DNA of 64,000 bases, taken from positions 1,426,001-1,490,000 of the forward strand of contig NZ_JAJONE010000001.1 in NCBI RefSeq assembly GCF_024700075.1, written 5' to 3'. The position numbers were made by a program, and so were the translations under genes. This DNA is from Hymenobacter sp. J193. Its GTDB lineage: Bacteria; Bacteroidota; Bacteroidia; Cytophagales; Hymenobacteraceae. Under the pieces are notes generated by a model that made no database searches, was not told the origin of the DNA, and saw only the letters and a program-made list of their open reading frames with translations. Below are positions 17,850 through 26,697 of this stretch, one piece after another; position 1 is the stretch's first letter; every line of letters begins with the position of its first letter.

Positions 17850-18803
17850 ATGCGTTTCAACAGCACTTTTCTGTACCTGGCTCTGGCTTCCGGTACCCTC
17901 AGCCTGGCTTCCTGTGAGAAGGGCAACAAGGGATTCGACAAAACCAAATCGGGTATTGAATACCAGCTTTTCGCCAACGAAGGCGGAAAGTATTCCCGCA
18001 AAGAAATAGCCGCTACCGATACGGCCTATAAGAGCCGTATTGGCAAAGTACTGGCCCTGAACGTGGAATACCGCACGGCCAAAGACTCCGTACTGTTCAG
18101 CTCGCGCAAGCAGCAGGGCACGCCCGTGATGGTGCCCCTGCAGGAACTGACGACCAAAGGCGGCCTGGAAGATGCTATTTCCCTGCTCCAGCCCGGTGAC
18201 AGCGGCGTGTTCCGCTTCAACCTCGACACGATTTTCGCCAAGTCGTTTCGCGTGCCCGTGCCGCCTTTCATGAAGAAGGCCGGCAACATCATGACGGTGT
18301 ACGCCAAAGCCACCAAGCTGATGACCCGCGACGAGGCCATGGTGGAGCAGCAGAAGATGATGGCCGTGCAGCAGCAGAAAATGATGGCCTACGCCGAGCA
18401 GCAAATGAAAAAAGACGACGTGGTGCTGCAGGACTACATCAAGAAAAACAACCTGAAGGCCGAAAAAGACGCTTCGGGCATCTACTACGTGATAGCGCAG
18501 CAGGGCACGGGCGCCAAGCCTAAGTCCGGCCAGACGGTTTCGGTACAGTACAAAGGAACCCTGCTCGACGGGAAAGAGTTTGACTCTTCAGCAAAGAGCA
18601 ATGGGGGCAAGCCCATTGAGTTTCCGCTGGGCGTAGGCCAGGTGATTCCGGGTTGGGACAAGGGCATTGCCCTGCTCAACAAAGGCACCAAAGCCACGCT
18701 GCTTATTCCTTCTTCGCTGGCATACGGTCAGCGCGGTGCCGGCGCCGACATTCCCGCCGATGCGGTACTCCGCTTCGATGTGGAGCTGGTTGATGTGAAA
18801 TAA
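17850..18803 (+). CDS. FKBP-type peptidyl-prolyl isomerase lipoprotein with a degenerate N-terminal FKBP-like domain
   Basis: 317 residues. Lipoprotein signal with lipobox 'LASC'. Residues 30-165 look like a degenerate FKBP domain ('GLEDAISLLQPGDSGVFRF...') without the usual active-site tyrosines and aromatics. Next is a Met/Gln-rich coiled coil (about 170-200). The C-terminal FKBP domain is complete: 'VSVQYKGTLLDGKEFDSS', 'VGQVIPGWDKGIALLNKGTKATLLIPSSLAYG', 'LRFDVELVDV'. It acts as an envelope foldase. First of three consecutive FKBP genes. Confidence 0.9.
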   Translation: MRFNSTFLYLALASGTLSLASCEKGNKGFDKTKSGIEYQLFANEGGKYSRKEIAATDTAYKSRIGKVLALNVEYRTAKDSVLFSSRKQQGTPVMVPLQELTTKGGLEDAISLLQPGDSGVFRFNLDTIFAKSFRVPVPPFMKKAGNIMTVYAKATKLMTRDEAMVEQQKMMAVQQQKMMAYAEQQMKKDDVVLQDYIKKNNLKAEKDASGIYYVIAQQGTGAKPKSGQTVSVQYKGTLLDGKEFDSSAKSNGGKPIEFPLGVGQVIPGWDKGIALLNKGTKATLLIPSSLAYGQRGAGADIPADAVLRFDVELVDVK

Positions 18804-18837
18804 CGCAACCTTTTCCGGTTGTGGCATACTCTTCTTC

Positions 18838-18858
18838 GCGCCGCCCCAGTGGCGGCGC
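18838..18858 (+). terminator. Hairpin upstream of the second FKBP gene
   Basis: 8-bp perfect stem GCGCCGCC / GGCGGCGC with a CCAGT loop, then GAACTTTTCCCTTTC. It may partly terminate the first FKBP transcript. The next start codon is 22 bases on. Confidence 0.5.
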
Positions 18859-18880
18859 GAACTTTTCCCTTTCTTTTCCT

Positions 18881-19420
18881 ATGACCCGCATTTCTTCCTT
18901 CCGTCGCCGCCTGCTCCTGCCTGCCCTGCTTTTAATGCTCGGAGCCGCCCCAGCTACGCTGCTTTCCAGCTGTGAATCTGATTATCAGAAGGAGACTGAA
19001 AAGCATACCGCCGAGCAGAAAGTCAAAGATGACGAGGCTATTCGGGCGTATCTGACGAAGAATAACATCACTAACTTCACCAAAACCGAATCGGGCCTGT
19101 ACCTGGTGCCTATTACCGAAGGAACTGGCGCGCAGGTGGTAAAAGGCACCTCGTATCAAGTCAAATACATTGGGCAATTGCTCAACGGCACCAAGTTCGA
19201 TTCATCCATCGATAATGGAAGCCCCTGTGGCTGTTTCAACGTGCTGGTGGGTGCCAATGGTGTAATTGCTGGCTGGGAAGAGGCCTTGCTACTGATGAAA
19301 ATAGGCGACCGGAAAACATTGCTGATTCCTTCCTATCTGGCCTACGGCGCCAGAGAAAGTGGCATCATCCCCGCCGATTCTCCGTTGATGTTTGACATTG
19401 AAGTCCTAAGACAACGCTAG
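18881..19420 (+). CDS. FKBP-type peptidyl-prolyl isomerase lipoprotein
   Basis: 179 residues from ATG 18881 (MTRISSFRRRLLLPALLLML). Signal peptide with Cys in 'LLSSCESD'. A short helical linker ('AEQKVKDDEAIRAYLTKNNI') precedes the FKBP domain: 'YQVKYIGQLLNGTKFDSS', 'GVIAGWEEALLLMKIGDRKTLLIPSYLAYG', 'LMFDIEVL'. An unusual 'GSPCGCFNV' insertion replaces the common 'P..F.LG' segment and adds two cysteines. The base composition is somewhat less GC-rich than its neighbours. Overlap-free, 2 bases before the next FKBP gene. Confidence 0.88.
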   Translation: MTRISSFRRRLLLPALLLMLGAAPATLLSSCESDYQKETEKHTAEQKVKDDEAIRAYLTKNNITNFTKTESGLYLVPITEGTGAQVVKGTSYQVKYIGQLLNGTKFDSSIDNGSPCGCFNVLVGANGVIAGWEEALLLMKIGDRKTLLIPSYLAYGARESGIIPADSPLMFDIEVLRQR

Positions 19421-19422
19421 CC

Positions 19423-19860
19423 ATGAAGCATCAGTCTATCCTGTGGAGTTTATTGCTGGGGGTGCTGCCGGTGGCCGCCTATGGCCAGACTGCGCCGGAT
19501 ACACTGAGTTTGCCCACGGGCATCCGCTATGTAGTACACACCCTGGGAACCGGCGCTGCGGGCCGTAATGGCAATACCGTGCTAGTGCACTACACCGGAT
19601 TTCTGCCCGACGGCAAAATGTTTGAGTCGTCAGCCATAGAAGGACGGCCGGTGAAGGCCCACTTAGGCGAGCATGACGTTATTCCCGGCTGGGAACAGGT
19701 GCTGCCGCTGCTGCCCGCCGGCACCCGCGCCTGGGTGTACATTCCGGCCGCCCTGGCTTACGGCGCCAAAGGCGTGCGCGACCCCGACGACAACAAGCGC
19801 TACACCATCCCTCCCAATACCGATTTGCGCTTTGAGCTGAATGTGGTGAGGGTGAAGTAG
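19423..19860 (+). CDS. Secreted FKBP-type peptidyl-prolyl isomerase, single domain
   Basis: 145 residues. Cleavable signal peptide ending 'AAYGQ', no lipobox. One FKBP domain: 'VLVHYTGFLPDGKMFESS', 'DVIPGWEQVLPLLPAGTRAWVYIPAALAYGAKG', 'DLRFELNVVRV'. It starts 2 bases after the previous gene, so the two are translationally linked. A 16-copy heptamer array begins on the base after its stop codon. Confidence 0.9.
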   Translation: MKHQSILWSLLLGVLPVAAYGQTAPDTLSLPTGIRYVVHTLGTGAAGRNGNTVLVHYTGFLPDGKMFESSAIEGRPVKAHLGEHDVIPGWEQVLPLLPAGTRAWVYIPAALAYGAKGVRDPDDNKRYTIPPNTDLRFELNVVRVK

Positions 19861-19972
19861 AGCTTAGAGCTTAGAGCTTAGAGCTTAGAGCTTAGAGCTT
19901 AGAGCTTAGAGCTTAGAGCTTAGAGCTTAGAGCTTAGAGCTTAGAGCTTAGAGCTTAGAGCTTAGAGCTTAG
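19861..19972. repeat. Perfect tandem array, 16 copies of AGCTTAG
   Basis: 112 bases with no mismatch, starting at the first base after the FKBP stop codon. The unit contains palindromic AGCT and the stop triplet TAG, so all forward frames close quickly. It lies between convergent transcription units. Confidence 0.98.
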
Positions 19973-19982
19973 AATGTATGCG

Positions 19983-20020
19983 AAGGGCCCCGCAATGGTT
20001 GTTGCGGGGCCTTTCTTTTA
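19983..20020 (+). terminator. Terminator after the FKBP cluster
   Basis: 10-bp core stem GGCCCCGCAA / TTGCGGGGCC, extended by an A/T-T pair region, followed by TTTCTTTTA. Located 123 bases past the stop because the heptamer array intervenes. Confidence 0.8.
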
Positions 20021-20094
20021 ATCTTTTCTTTTTAATCTTTTCTTGGCTACTTCCTGCTCCGCTTAACCTTGTGCACGAAGCATCAAGTCACCAA

Positions 20095-20814
20095 CTAAAA
20101 AGCCAGCACTTCTGAGAGCACGGCCAAGGAGCGAATTTCGCCCAGCTTCTCGACGTGGAGCTGGTAGTAGCGGATAAGCACCTGAAGCAGCTCACGGCGG
20201 ACGCGGCCATTTGGAATAGTTGCCTGCGCCGGAGTGCGTAGCAGCTCATCGAAATACTGGTCGAACTCCTGAAAGCGCAATGCTACCGGGCCGGTGTCGG
20301 CGGCGGTGTTGGGCGCGGCACCGGCAAACGCTACCTGGGACGTAATTTCCTGCCCCGATTCGGCACCGAAGCCCAGGTAATTGGCTAGCTGCAGCAGAAA
20401 CTCCAGCGCAAAGTTCTCAAAGCCTTCCGCCTGCTGGTCGAAGCGCAGAATGGAGTCGTGCAGAAAGCGGAACAGCGGCTCATTCTGCTCTTCCTCCTGC
20501 ACCGTGCGGCCCACTACTTCCGAGAGAAACAGCACCACGCTACTCTTGCGCACATCGTAGGGAATGGCCGCGAACGGCTCGGCACACCGAAACTCCGACA
20601 GCCGCGTAATACCCCCCTGCCGCGACGTATAAGCCACCAGCTCCAGCAGCGTGAACGGCTGAAACAGCGCAATGCGGCCCGGGGGCTTGGCCTTGCGCAC
20701 CCCATTCACCACGTACGACTGCAGCCCCAGCTGCTCCGTATACACCCGGGCAATAATGGACGTTTCGCGGTAGCGAATATAGTTGAGGACGATACCGCGG
20801 GTTTTGATGAGCAT
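20095..20814 (-). CDS. recO: DNA repair protein RecO
   Basis: 239 residues. The N-terminal OB fold 'MLIKTRGIVLNYIRYRETSIIARVYTEQLGLQSYVVNGVR' is typical of RecO. The helical part follows, with 'FLSEVVGRTVQEEEQNEPLF' and 'FALEFLLQLANYLGF'. There is no zinc-finger cysteine cluster, as in other Bacteroidota RecO proteins. RecO loads RecA on SSB-coated gaps with RecR. porZ lies just upstream on the same strand, separated by a word hairpin. Confidence 0.92.
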   Translation of the reverse strand: MLIKTRGIVLNYIRYRETSIIARVYTEQLGLQSYVVNGVRKAKPPGRIALFQPFTLLELVAYTSRQGGITRLSEFRCAEPFAAIPYDVRKSSVVLFLSEVVGRTVQEEEQNEPLFRFLHDSILRFDQQAEGFENFALEFLLQLANYLGFGAESGQEITSQVAFAGAAPNTAADTGPVALRFQEFDQYFDELLRTPAQATIPNGRVRRELLQVLIRYYQLHVEKLGEIRSLAVLSEVLAF

Positions 20815-20820
20815 AAGACA

Positions 20821-20908
20821 GTGAGTGAATGAGTAAATGCGTGAATAAAGTGAAATGAGGGCTGCTGCAACAGCTCACTCATTCACCGCCTCACGCATTC
20901 ACTTATTG
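20821..20908. repeat. Intercistronic word-hairpin (word GTGAATGA) between porZ and recO
   Basis: Left arm 20821-20855 (GTGAGTGAATGAGTAAATG...) and right arm 20875-20908 with the complement (CTCACTCATTCACC...). The right arm runs into the porZ stop codon (20903-20905) and the left arm ends 6 bases before the recO start. Confidence 0.8.
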
Positions 20909-23245
20909 TTCAACTACGGCAATTTTGCTGATGCAGCCGTTTTTGCCGTCGGCATCGGAGCTGAGCACCAGGTACACGCCCGACTGCACGCGGCGGCCGT
21001 TGTAGTCCAGCAGGTTCCAGGTGAGGGTACCGCCGCTGGCCCGCGTCTGGTACACCAGCAGGCCGCTTACGTCCGTAATCTTGACGATGGCGTTGTTGGC
21101 CAGGCCCGAAATACCCACCTGCCCGGTAAAGCTGCGGCGCACCGGGTTCGGAAACACCTTGGCGCAGGCCGGTGTGCCTTCCGTGATGGTGGACGAGCCC
21201 CGGTACGCTACCAGGCCGGCCTCCGTGGCCACGAAAACCTCCCCGGTTTTGTCGTTCACGGCCACATCCACGATTTTGTTGGAGGGCAGCGGGCTGTTGT
21301 CGGTGGTAAAGTGCAGCAAAGCCTCGTCGGCATCTTCATTGAAAAGCCAGAGGCCGGCATCGGTGCCGAACCACTTGCGGTTGCCGCCGTCCACGGCCAG
21401 GGTGCGCACGGTTTCGGTAAACAAAGCCGGGTAGTTGCTGCCCGCCCCACGCCGCACGATGGGCAGTCGGAAGCCGGGGTCATCGGCCGTGAACACCAGG
21501 CTGGGGTCGTCGTACACGGCCACGCCTTTGGCCGTAGCTATCCAGATGGCGCCGCGCCGGTCTTTCACAATGTCGTAGGTGTCACTGCCTTTCTCGGGCA
21601 GCCCGCCCGAGCTTTCGGTGAACGGGCGGTAGTTACCGGTAGTGGGGTCTACGGCCACGAGGCCGGTACCGTGGGTACGCGAGCGGGTAAGCCAGCCATT
21701 GCCGTACTCGTCCAGGGCAATGCGGTCCAGCGCCTCGGCCCCGGGAAAATACGGCACTGTGCGCCACTGCCCGGAAGCCGGCTTGAAAAGGTGCACACCC
21801 GATCTGTTAGGAAACTCCGGATGTCGGTTCAGCGCCCATACCTCACCGTCGGCGTTGATGGCCACATCCGTGATACGGGCATACCCAGGGTTATCCTTCA
21901 GGGCGCTAATGATGGGATTGGGCTGGTTTTCGGTGGGGTTGAAGAGCCGGAACTTGCCCAGGCCCTTCCACTCCAGCAGGCCATTGGCGTAGCTGCCCGC
22001 ATACAGTGTGCCGTCCGCCGCGCGGACTCCCCGGGCCAGGTCCTGCGGGTCGGGGTACTGCGTCCGATCCGGGGTATTTTGGGGCGTGATGTTCGTCCAC
22101 TTCCCATCCTTGAACTCGAAAAAGCCCTCGTGCTTGCCCGTTTGCAGGTAACGGTCAGAAAATCCCCCCGTGAAAACTGTCGTCCGGCCGCTGGCATCGG
22201 GCAGGATGTTGAAGGCGCTGGCCGTAGCGGGCGCATTGGTCACAAAGTTCTCGAACTGCTGCTTGTCCGGCGAAGATACCACCAGGCCGTTGCGGTTATC
22301 GGCAATGTACAGGCGGCCGTCGCGCCCGCGCGAAACGGCGCGCGGGTCGGCTACCAGTTCCGATGCGTAACTGACGCTGGAGCCATCGGCCCGCAGCACC
22401 GATACTTTCTCCTGATCTGCCACGAGCAAGCCCAGGCGCGAAGGCGTCAGCTGCCGGTAGGCCCTGCCCGACAGCGCCCCCAAGGCTATCCACTCGCGGC
22501 CGGTGAAGCGCAGCAGGTTGGTGTAGTCGAGGCCGGCGTATACGTGGCCATTCTGGGTGGCTATGGCGCGGTACGGGTCGCCGTCGCGCTGGCCGCCGCC
22601 GGGGTCGGTATTCCAGTTGCGGTAGTCGAGCAGGTTATCGGTGAGGCGGCCCCGCAGCACGCCGGCCGAAGAGGCCACGTACAGCGAGTCGCCCAGGATA
22701 GTGGAGGCGTACGTGCGCACGGCCGCACCGCCCGGCCCGATGTTGGAATACGTTTCGCGCACTTCCAGCCGGTCCATATCCAGCACTACCAAGCCAAAGC
22801 TGCCGGCGAGGTAGCCGCGCCTGGCATGAAAAGAAATCTGGTTGATGCTATTATTGCCCGCCAGCTGCTTGCGCAGGATATCGTTGAGGTTGCGGATGGA
22901 GCCGTTGGGGCGCAGCACGTCGAGGTTAGCGTTGCGGTAGGCCACCAGCACCTGCTGCGTCAGCGAATCGTAGGCCACGGTGCGCACGCCCACGTCGTGC
23001 AGGCCGTCGCGGCGGGAAAGCAGGCGGGTGGTGTGCAGCTCCTTCTCGAACACGAAGAAAGCGTCCTCGGCCGCTACGTATACCAGCGGGCCGGTGTCGG
23101 CCAGGGCCAGGGCACGATTGGTAGGCAGGTGCAGCTGCCAGTCACCGTAGCCTACGCTGCCCTGAGCTTGGCTGCGGGTGGCGCCCCAGTTGCACAGCCC
23201 GCCTATCACAAATCCAACTGCTAACGCACGAGTAAAAAGCCGCAT
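20903..23245 (-). CDS. porZ: Type IX secretion system protein PorZ
   Basis: 780 residues. Signal peptide, then 'GYGDWQLHLPTNRALALADTGPLVYVAAEDAFFVFEKE', the typical PorZ opening ('W..HLP.N.A..VA....VYAA....'). Two beta-propeller halves follow, with repeats such as 'AIATQNGHVYAGLDYTNLLRF' and 'RGAIWIATAKGVAVYDD'. The last 85 residues are a T9SS sorting domain ('KVFPNPVRRSFTGQVGISGL ... GRRVQSGVYLVL'). PorZ works at the cell surface with the sortase PorU to attach cargo to anionic lipopolysaccharide. Being next to recO is, to my recollection, common for porZ. porU itself begins at the other end of this window. Confidence 0.88.
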   Translation of the reverse strand: MRLFTRALAVGFVIGGLCNWGATRSQAQGSVGYGDWQLHLPTNRALALADTGPLVYVAAEDAFFVFEKELHTTRLLSRRDGLHDVGVRTVAYDSLTQQVLVAYRNANLDVLRPNGSIRNLNDILRKQLAGNNSINQISFHARRGYLAGSFGLVVLDMDRLEVRETYSNIGPGGAAVRTYASTILGDSLYVASSAGVLRGRLTDNLLDYRNWNTDPGGGQRDGDPYRAIATQNGHVYAGLDYTNLLRFTGREWIALGALSGRAYRQLTPSRLGLLVADQEKVSVLRADGSSVSYASELVADPRAVSRGRDGRLYIADNRNGLVVSSPDKQQFENFVTNAPATASAFNILPDASGRTTVFTGGFSDRYLQTGKHEGFFEFKDGKWTNITPQNTPDRTQYPDPQDLARGVRAADGTLYAGSYANGLLEWKGLGKFRLFNPTENQPNPIISALKDNPGYARITDVAINADGEVWALNRHPEFPNRSGVHLFKPASGQWRTVPYFPGAEALDRIALDEYGNGWLTRSRTHGTGLVAVDPTTGNYRPFTESSGGLPEKGSDTYDIVKDRRGAIWIATAKGVAVYDDPSLVFTADDPGFRLPIVRRGAGSNYPALFTETVRTLAVDGGNRKWFGTDAGLWLFNEDADEALLHFTTDNSPLPSNKIVDVAVNDKTGEVFVATEAGLVAYRGSSTITEGTPACAKVFPNPVRRSFTGQVGISGLANNAIVKITDVSGLLVYQTRASGGTLTWNLLDYNGRRVQSGVYLVLSSDADGKNGCISKIAVVEQ

Positions 23246-23299
23246 CGAAGAAAGCTAAAAACCTAAGAAGTAGTGCAGCCTAACGCTGCGGCGGCCGGT

Positions 23300-23935
23300 T
23301 TAGTGCTGCGCCAGCACCTTAGTTGCGGTGGTTTCGTCGTCGGTGTGCTTGCCCTGCTGGCCTTCCAGGAAGCATACCCGGCAGCGGGCCTCGTAAGAGT
23401 CGGTTTCGCCCAGCAGAATCTTGCTTTCGGAGGCGGCAATGCGGAAAGAATAGGAAGCAATTTCCCCGCAGCACACGCACACAGCGTGCACTTTCGTCAC
23501 GTACTCGGCCACGGCCATGAGGGCCGGCATGGGCCCGAAGGGCTGACCCAGGTAGTCCATATCCAGCCCGGCCACGATAACGCGCTTGCCGTGGTTGGCC
23601 AGCTGGATGCAGACTTCCACCAGCGAAGAGTCGAAGAACTGGGCTTCGTCTACCCCCACCACGTCGCAGCTACTAGCCAGCAGTAGCATTTCCTCGGGCA
23701 GCTGAATGGGCGTGGAGCGGATACTGTTGGCATTGTGCGACACCACGTTCTGGGCGTGGTAGCGCGTATCGAGGCCGGGCTTAAAGATTTCGACGTGCTG
23801 CCGGGCAATTTTGGCGCGGTTCAGGCGGCGAATCAGCTCCTCGGTCTTGCCCGAAAACATGGAGCCGCACACCACTTCAATCCAGCCCCGGCGGGGCATG
23901 TCGCGGGCATTGCCCACACGGGGTTCTATAAACAC
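23300..23935 (-). CDS. tdk: Thymidine kinase
   Basis: 211 residues. Walker A '[15 protein letters not shown]' (about 23-37), '[10 protein letters not shown]' (Walker B), '[14 protein letters not shown]' (the lasso/substrate loop), and the zinc site 'CVCCGE' plus 'CRVC'. This is the type II (bacterial/human TK1) enzyme for dT salvage. Monocistronic, or last gene after the ferredoxin. Confidence 0.95.
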   Translation of the reverse strand: MFIEPRVGNARDMPRRGWIEVVCGSMFSGKTEELIRRLNRAKIARQHVEIFKPGLDTRYHAQNVVSHNANSIRSTPIQLPEEMLLLASSCDVVGVDEAQFFDSSLVEVCIQLANHGKRVIVAGLDMDYLGQPFGPMPALMAVAEYVTKVHAVCVCCGEIASYSFRIAASESKILLGETDSYEARCRVCFLEGQQGKHTDDETTATKVLAQH

Positions 23936-24089
23936 AGCGTTGTTTGTTGAGCGTTGCCGGAGGCCGGTTTCCCGGTACTCCTCGGAACATCTAAGGTACG
24001 ACTTCCGGCCGGTAGGCTCAAAGCATACGCCCGACCTCGGTGCTTACCCACCACGAAATCAGGCAGTATGATTCTCCGGCTGCCCTCAG

Positions 24090-24413
24090 CTACTCCAGGT
24101 ACTGCTGGTGAGGCAGCATCGTGGCCCGGGGCACCCGGCCGCTGACGTTCCCGGTTTCCAGTCGGGTCTGGCACATGAGGCGCTCCTGAGGCAGCAGGCG
24201 GCCGGCAGCCTGGTAGCGCAACTCCGGCGCGGTGGGTGGCGTTAGGAACTCCGCCCCCGCCGTCAGGGCTATGCGGCAGGTGGTGCAGCGGCCTTTGGCG
24301 CCGCAGGCGTGCATCCAGTCGTAGCCAGCGGCCTGCACGGCGGCCAGTAGCGTAGCGCCGGCAGGCACTTCCACCGTAGCACCGGGCAGGTTCTGCACCG
24401 TCAGTGTGGGCAT
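24090..24413 (-). CDS. 2Fe-2S ferredoxin
   Basis: 107 residues. A beta-grasp fold with cluster cysteines in 'HACGAKGRCTTCR' (C-x5-C-x2-C) and a fourth Cys in 'ERLMCQTRLETGN'. A plant-type/adrenodoxin-like electron carrier; the partner is not evident. It is divergent from the gene at 24450, with 36 bases between start codons. Confidence 0.88.
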   Translation of the reverse strand: MPTLTVQNLPGATVEVPAGATLLAAVQAAGYDWMHACGAKGRCTTCRIALTAGAEFLTPPTAPELRYQAAGRLLPQERLMCQTRLETGNVSGRVPRATMLPHQQYLE

Positions 24414-24449
24414 CTTTCTCTAACTTTCCCGCCGTGAACCCGGCTTGCC

Positions 24450-25643
24450 ATGAAGGACAAATATAGTCAACCTAAACTCGAAGCGTACGGCCAGAAGCTG
24501 GCTGCCCACCTCTGTCAGCGGCATTTTGGCCCCCAACCCGACGCCACCCTGGACGGGCCGGCCGTGCTGCGCTTTACCCCGGTGCGGCAAGTGAACCTGT
24601 TTGTGGTGCAGCAGCTGCTGACCAAGTGGACAACCGAAATGGCCCAGCTCCGCAGCCCGTATTTCGACTTTGAGGACGCGGAAGTGCGCCAGGCGCTTAC
24701 CCAGCTGATGAACCTGCTTTCCCGGCGCATCCGGCTGACGCGGGAAGCGTTTGAGCCTTTGCTGGCCCGGGCCGTGACGGACACCCTGCGCGTGGCGGCC
24801 GAGCCGGCCGTGGGCTTTGATGAAAAGCTGCTGCCTGCGCAGCCGGCCGTGACGCGGGAGCAACTCCAGGAAGGGCTGCGCTACTTCGACGTGGAGAAAC
24901 CGCTGTATCAGGGCTTCGTGGAGTCGTTGCCAGTGGGCACGGCCCTGGACCGTGAGCTGCTCAGCAGCCGCTTCCGGCTGTATCAGCAAACCAACTACCA
25001 GACGCTGCACCCCATGGAAACGGTGGTGAACGAGCTAAGCGCCCTGCTGCCCCTATCGGAAATTGACTTGCGCGAGGACGAAGCTGCTGTTCCTGCTGCT
25101 CCGGCTGCGGCTCCTGTTGCCGCCCCGCCAGCTCCGAGCCCGGCTCCGCGGCCAACTCCCTTGCCGGAGCCAGTTGTTGCCAAGTCTGCTCCCGCTCCGA
25201 CTCCTGCGGCGGTAGTGCCGCCAGCTCCTATTCCCGCTCCAGTACCTGCCCCGGCACCCGCGGTTCCTCCGGCGGCGCCTGCGCCCACGGAAGTGCCGCT
25301 CTACGAAAAGCTGAAGGCTGAAAAGGCGGAGCATGCTACTCCCGGCCTGGCAGAAACGCTGCGGGCGGAGCGCCCGGCCACGGCCACTCTGGCCGACAAA
25401 GCGCCCAAGGTAGAATCCCTGCGCGAGGCTATTTCCATCAACCAGCGGTTCAGCTTTATCAATGAGCTGTTCAACGGCGAAAACATGGAATACCACGCCG
25501 CTATCCAGAAGCTTGATGCCATGCCCGATGCCGCTTCGGCCCGGCGCTATGTGCAGGAAGATCTGGCCAAACAGTACAGCTGGGTGCGCAAGGATGAGCA
25601 CATCAACAAGCTGCTGCGACTGATTGACCGCAAGTTTGAGTAA
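24450..25643 (+). CDS. Unknown protein with Ala/Pro-rich linker
   Basis: 397 residues, not recognised. Residues 1-205 form a helical soluble domain ('VRQVNLFVVQQLLTKWTTEM', 'LRSPYFDFEDAEVRQALTQLMN'). Residues about 210-290 are almost only Ala, Pro and Val, a flexible spacer. Residues 300-397 form a second helical domain ('SINQRFSFINELFNGENMEYHAAIQKLDAM' region) ending 'DEHINKLLRLIDRKFE'. There is no signal peptide or membrane segment. The two-domain plus linker layout suggests a scaffold tethering two partners. The membrane gene that follows overlaps its end if a TTG start is used. Confidence 0.7.
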   Translation: MKDKYSQPKLEAYGQKLAAHLCQRHFGPQPDATLDGPAVLRFTPVRQVNLFVVQQLLTKWTTEMAQLRSPYFDFEDAEVRQALTQLMNLLSRRIRLTREAFEPLLARAVTDTLRVAAEPAVGFDEKLLPAQPAVTREQLQEGLRYFDVEKPLYQGFVESLPVGTALDRELLSSRFRLYQQTNYQTLHPMETVVNELSALLPLSEIDLREDEAAVPAAPAAAPVAAPPAPSPAPRPTPLPEPVVAKSAPAPTPAAVVPPAPIPAPVPAPAPAVPPAAPAPTEVPLYEKLKAEKAEHATPGLAETLRAERPATATLADKAPKVESLREAISINQRFSFINELFNGENMEYHAAIQKLDAMPDAASARRYVQEDLAKQYSWVRKDEHINKLLRLIDRKFE

Positions 25644-25656
25644 GCCGGCCGGCCCG

Positions 25657-26697
25657 ATGGATGCGTTGGCCCCGGGCTGGCCCCGCCTGCTGCGCCGGCA
25701 CTGGCAGCGGCTGCTGTTGGTGTACGGGCTGGCGGTGGGCGTGCTGGCCGGCCCGGCCTACACCATGTATGTGCACTATGATTTCTCCCACTCCCTCGAC
25801 ACGCGCAGCTACCTGAGCGTGGCCCGGGGCGAGTTTCGGGATATCAGCATTACGCGCCGCTACCGGGTGCTGGTACCTGCCGTAGCGGCCGCTGTGGCCT
25901 GGCCCCTGGAGAAAGTATACGCCCGGGTGTGGCCGCAACGCGCTGCCTCGGAGTGGCCGTTGCGGCTGGCTTTCTACGTGGTAAACACCCTTGTGCTGGC
26001 CGGTGCAGGGCTTTTGTGGTACCGGGGCAGCCGCTGCTACGGTGCTACCCGCGAGGCAGCCGCACTGGCCATGCTGCTGGCCCTGAGCAGCCGCTGGGCC
26101 GTGTACATTGCCGGCCTGCCTATAGTCGACAGCCTGTACATGCTGGTGTTTGCGCTGGGGTTCTACGCAACGGCTAGTCACTCGCGGGCGGCGCTGGTAG
26201 CGTGCCTTCTGCTGGGCCCCCTGGCTAAGGAGTCGTTTGTGTTTCTGGTGCCCTGGCTGCTGGTATTTGGGCAGCGTGCGGGGCGGTGGCCGTTGCAGTT
26301 GGCCTGGCTGGCGGTATCCGGAGCACTTACCCTGGCTTTGCGCCACTGGATTGATGCCCAGGCTGCCACACCCGCCAGTGCCAGCGTGCACAATGCCCTC
26401 GACCATTTTGAAAATATAACCTATTCGCTGAGCCGGCTTTTTTCGGTGAAAGGAGCGGGCGAAATGTTCAGTGTGTTTGGGTTTGCTTCGCTGGCCCTGC
26501 TGCTGGTGCCTCCCCGGGTATGGGCGCGGCCGCTAGGCTGGACCGGTGCTGCTTTGGGAGCAGTAATAGGCGTGCATATGCTGCTTTCGAGCGATTTGGC
26601 CCGCATGGCCTACTTGTTTGCCCCGGCATTTACGGTGGCCCTGGCCCTGGTCATTACGCAGCTGCAACGAGCCTTTCAAAGCCGGCTACTGGCGTAA
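25657..26697 (+). CDS. Multi-pass membrane protein, GT-C-like, unknown function
   Basis: 346 residues from ATG 25657; an upstream TTG (25624) would overlap the previous gene. About nine hydrophobic helices. After helix 1 comes 'YDFSHSLDTRSYLSVARGEF', with an Asp in the first outer loop, as in DUF2029/ArnT-type polyprenol-phosphate-sugar glycosyltransferases. 'RRYRVLVPAVAAAVAWPL' and 'GPLAKESFVFLVPWLL' also fit that fold. The assignment is by layout only. It is 13 bases after the Ala/Pro-rich gene and probably co-transcribed. Confidence 0.6.
   Translation: MDALAPGWPRLLRRHWQRLLLVYGLAVGVLAGPAYTMYVHYDFSHSLDTRSYLSVARGEFRDISITRRYRVLVPAVAAAVAWPLEKVYARVWPQRAASEWPLRLAFYVVNTLVLAGAGLLWYRGSRCYGATREAAALAMLLALSSRWAVYIAGLPIVDSLYMLVFALGFYATASHSRAALVACLLLGPLAKESFVFLVPWLLVFGQRAGRWPLQLAWLAVSGALTLALRHWIDAQAATPASASVHNALDHFENITYSLSRLFSVKGAGEMFSVFGFASLALLLVPPRVWARPLGWTGAALGAVIGVHMLLSSDLARMAYLFAPAFTVALALVITQLQRAFQSRLLA

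Noticed and set aside
19861..19972. CRISPR-like array
   Set aside because: Pure 7-bp tandem repeat with no spacers and no cas genes.
20855..23224. 789-residue open frame antisense to porZ
   Set aside because: It lies fully opposite a well-supported gene and has no domain; GC-rich third positions keep antisense frames open.
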